From assembly GCA_045809745.1 (NCBI GenBank), contig JBJMXE010000097.1, positions 1 to 12,513 on the forward strand: DNA of 12,513 nt, given 5' to 3'. The translations under genes were made by a program, and so were the position numbers. This DNA comes from DATFCK01 sp045809745. GTDB lineage: Bacteria > Verrucomicrobiota > Verrucomicrobiia > Chthoniobacterales > UBA10450. Positions 12,340-12,513 of this stretch are shown here, one piece after another. The stretch's first letter is position 1. Each line of letters opens with the position of its first letter. The notes under the pieces are model-generated. The model was not told the origin of the DNA. It saw nothing but the letters and a program-made list of their open reading frames with translations, and made no database searches.

Positions 12340-12352
12340 CGGCATTCTGCCG
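12340..12352 (+). terminator. Short CGGCA/TGCCG hairpin after the peptidase gene
   Basis: CGGCA (12340-12344) and TGCCG (12348-12352) flank TTC, 68 bases after the stop. It has no T-tract and resembles the core of REP-like copy A (CGGCATCCTGCC). Weak as a terminator. Confidence 0.22.
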
Positions 12353-12496
12353 GTGAGGACCGCAGTGCCGTCCCGAACCGGACGATGCCGAACTTTGGCG
12401 CGCGGCATTCCCCACCAGGAACGATTGTGTTATTCGAGAATAGTCTCAGAGGGTCCGAGGTATGCTTCAGTGGGAACTCACCGTTCAAAACGACCT

Positions 12497-12513
12497 ATGC
12501 CACAGAAGAAAAA
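12497..12513 (+). CDS. Possible start of a further gene, cut by window edge
   Basis: An ATG at 12497 opens MPQKK and runs off the window. There is no strong ribosome site; upstream, TATTC-GA-GAATA (12431-12442) is a small dyad that might be regulatory. Too little sequence to identify or confirm a gene. The rest of 12273-12496 shows no gene. Confidence 0.22.

Noticed and set aside
1..12513. tRNA, rRNA, CRISPR array, insertion sequence or prophage
   Set aside because: I scanned by eye for these and saw no regularly spaced repeats, transposase motifs or tRNA-like cloverleaf. A covariance-model search could still find a small RNA.

Overview
The window looks like a piece of a soil-type Gram-negative chromosome. 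My best guess is Verrucomicrobiota (Chthoniobacterales/Spartobacteria-like), with Acidobacteriota as the main alternative. This rests on moderate-to-high GC, weak or absent Shine-Dalgarno sequences, a secreted Ala/Ser/Pro low-complexity protein with a short conserved C-terminal module, REP-like palindromes at gene ends, and the stress and envelope gene content. No rRNA, tRNA, CRISPR array, transposase or phage gene was recognised.

Layout. Positions 1-104 (+) hold the last 33 codons of a VOC/glyoxalase-family gene. A convergent gap with three hairpin or palindrome elements (145-268) separates it from a secreted low-complexity protein on the minus strand (292-990). A 553-bp gap (991-1543) contains a second REP-like palindrome and a perfect 18-bp AT-centred palindrome. 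Two plus-strand genes for small soluble proteins follow: a YidB-family protein (1544-1990) and a DUF3597 protein (2060-2488). From 2777 to 9245 everything is on the minus strand. In transcription order it reads: a four-helix membrane protein with an overlapping XRE regulator, a decayed adenosine deaminase start (pseudogene), an uncharacterised protein that may be a degenerate PD-(D/E)XK fold, a cardiolipin synthase, a trehalose-synthase-like GH13 enzyme, a class A beta-lactamase-like serine hydrolase, and a DUF488 protein. A 211-bp divergent intergenic region (9246-9456) with several dyad symmetries separates this block from plus-strand genes: a cyclic-nucleotide-binding/DUF1003 membrane protein (9457-10362), a small one-helix membrane protein (10526-10750), a secreted His-rich protein (10854-11126) and a secreted HExxH gluzincin metallopeptidase (11262-12272). 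A possible next gene starts at 12497.

Functional theme. Cardiolipin synthase (membrane composition), a TreS-like enzyme (trehalose/maltose, osmoprotection), a periplasmic penicillin-recognising-fold hydrolase, YidB, DUF3597 and DUF1003 proteins together suggest an envelope and general-stress neighbourhood. This is inference from gene content; intergenic gaps of 66-104 bp within the minus-strand block mean one operon is possible but not shown. The best leads are the frameshifted adenosine deaminase relic, the beta-lactamase-like protein without the deacylating Glu and with KPG in place of KTG, and the divergent cNMP-DUF1003 / XRE-membrane pair with palindromic candidate operators. I did not find a clearly new multi-gene system.
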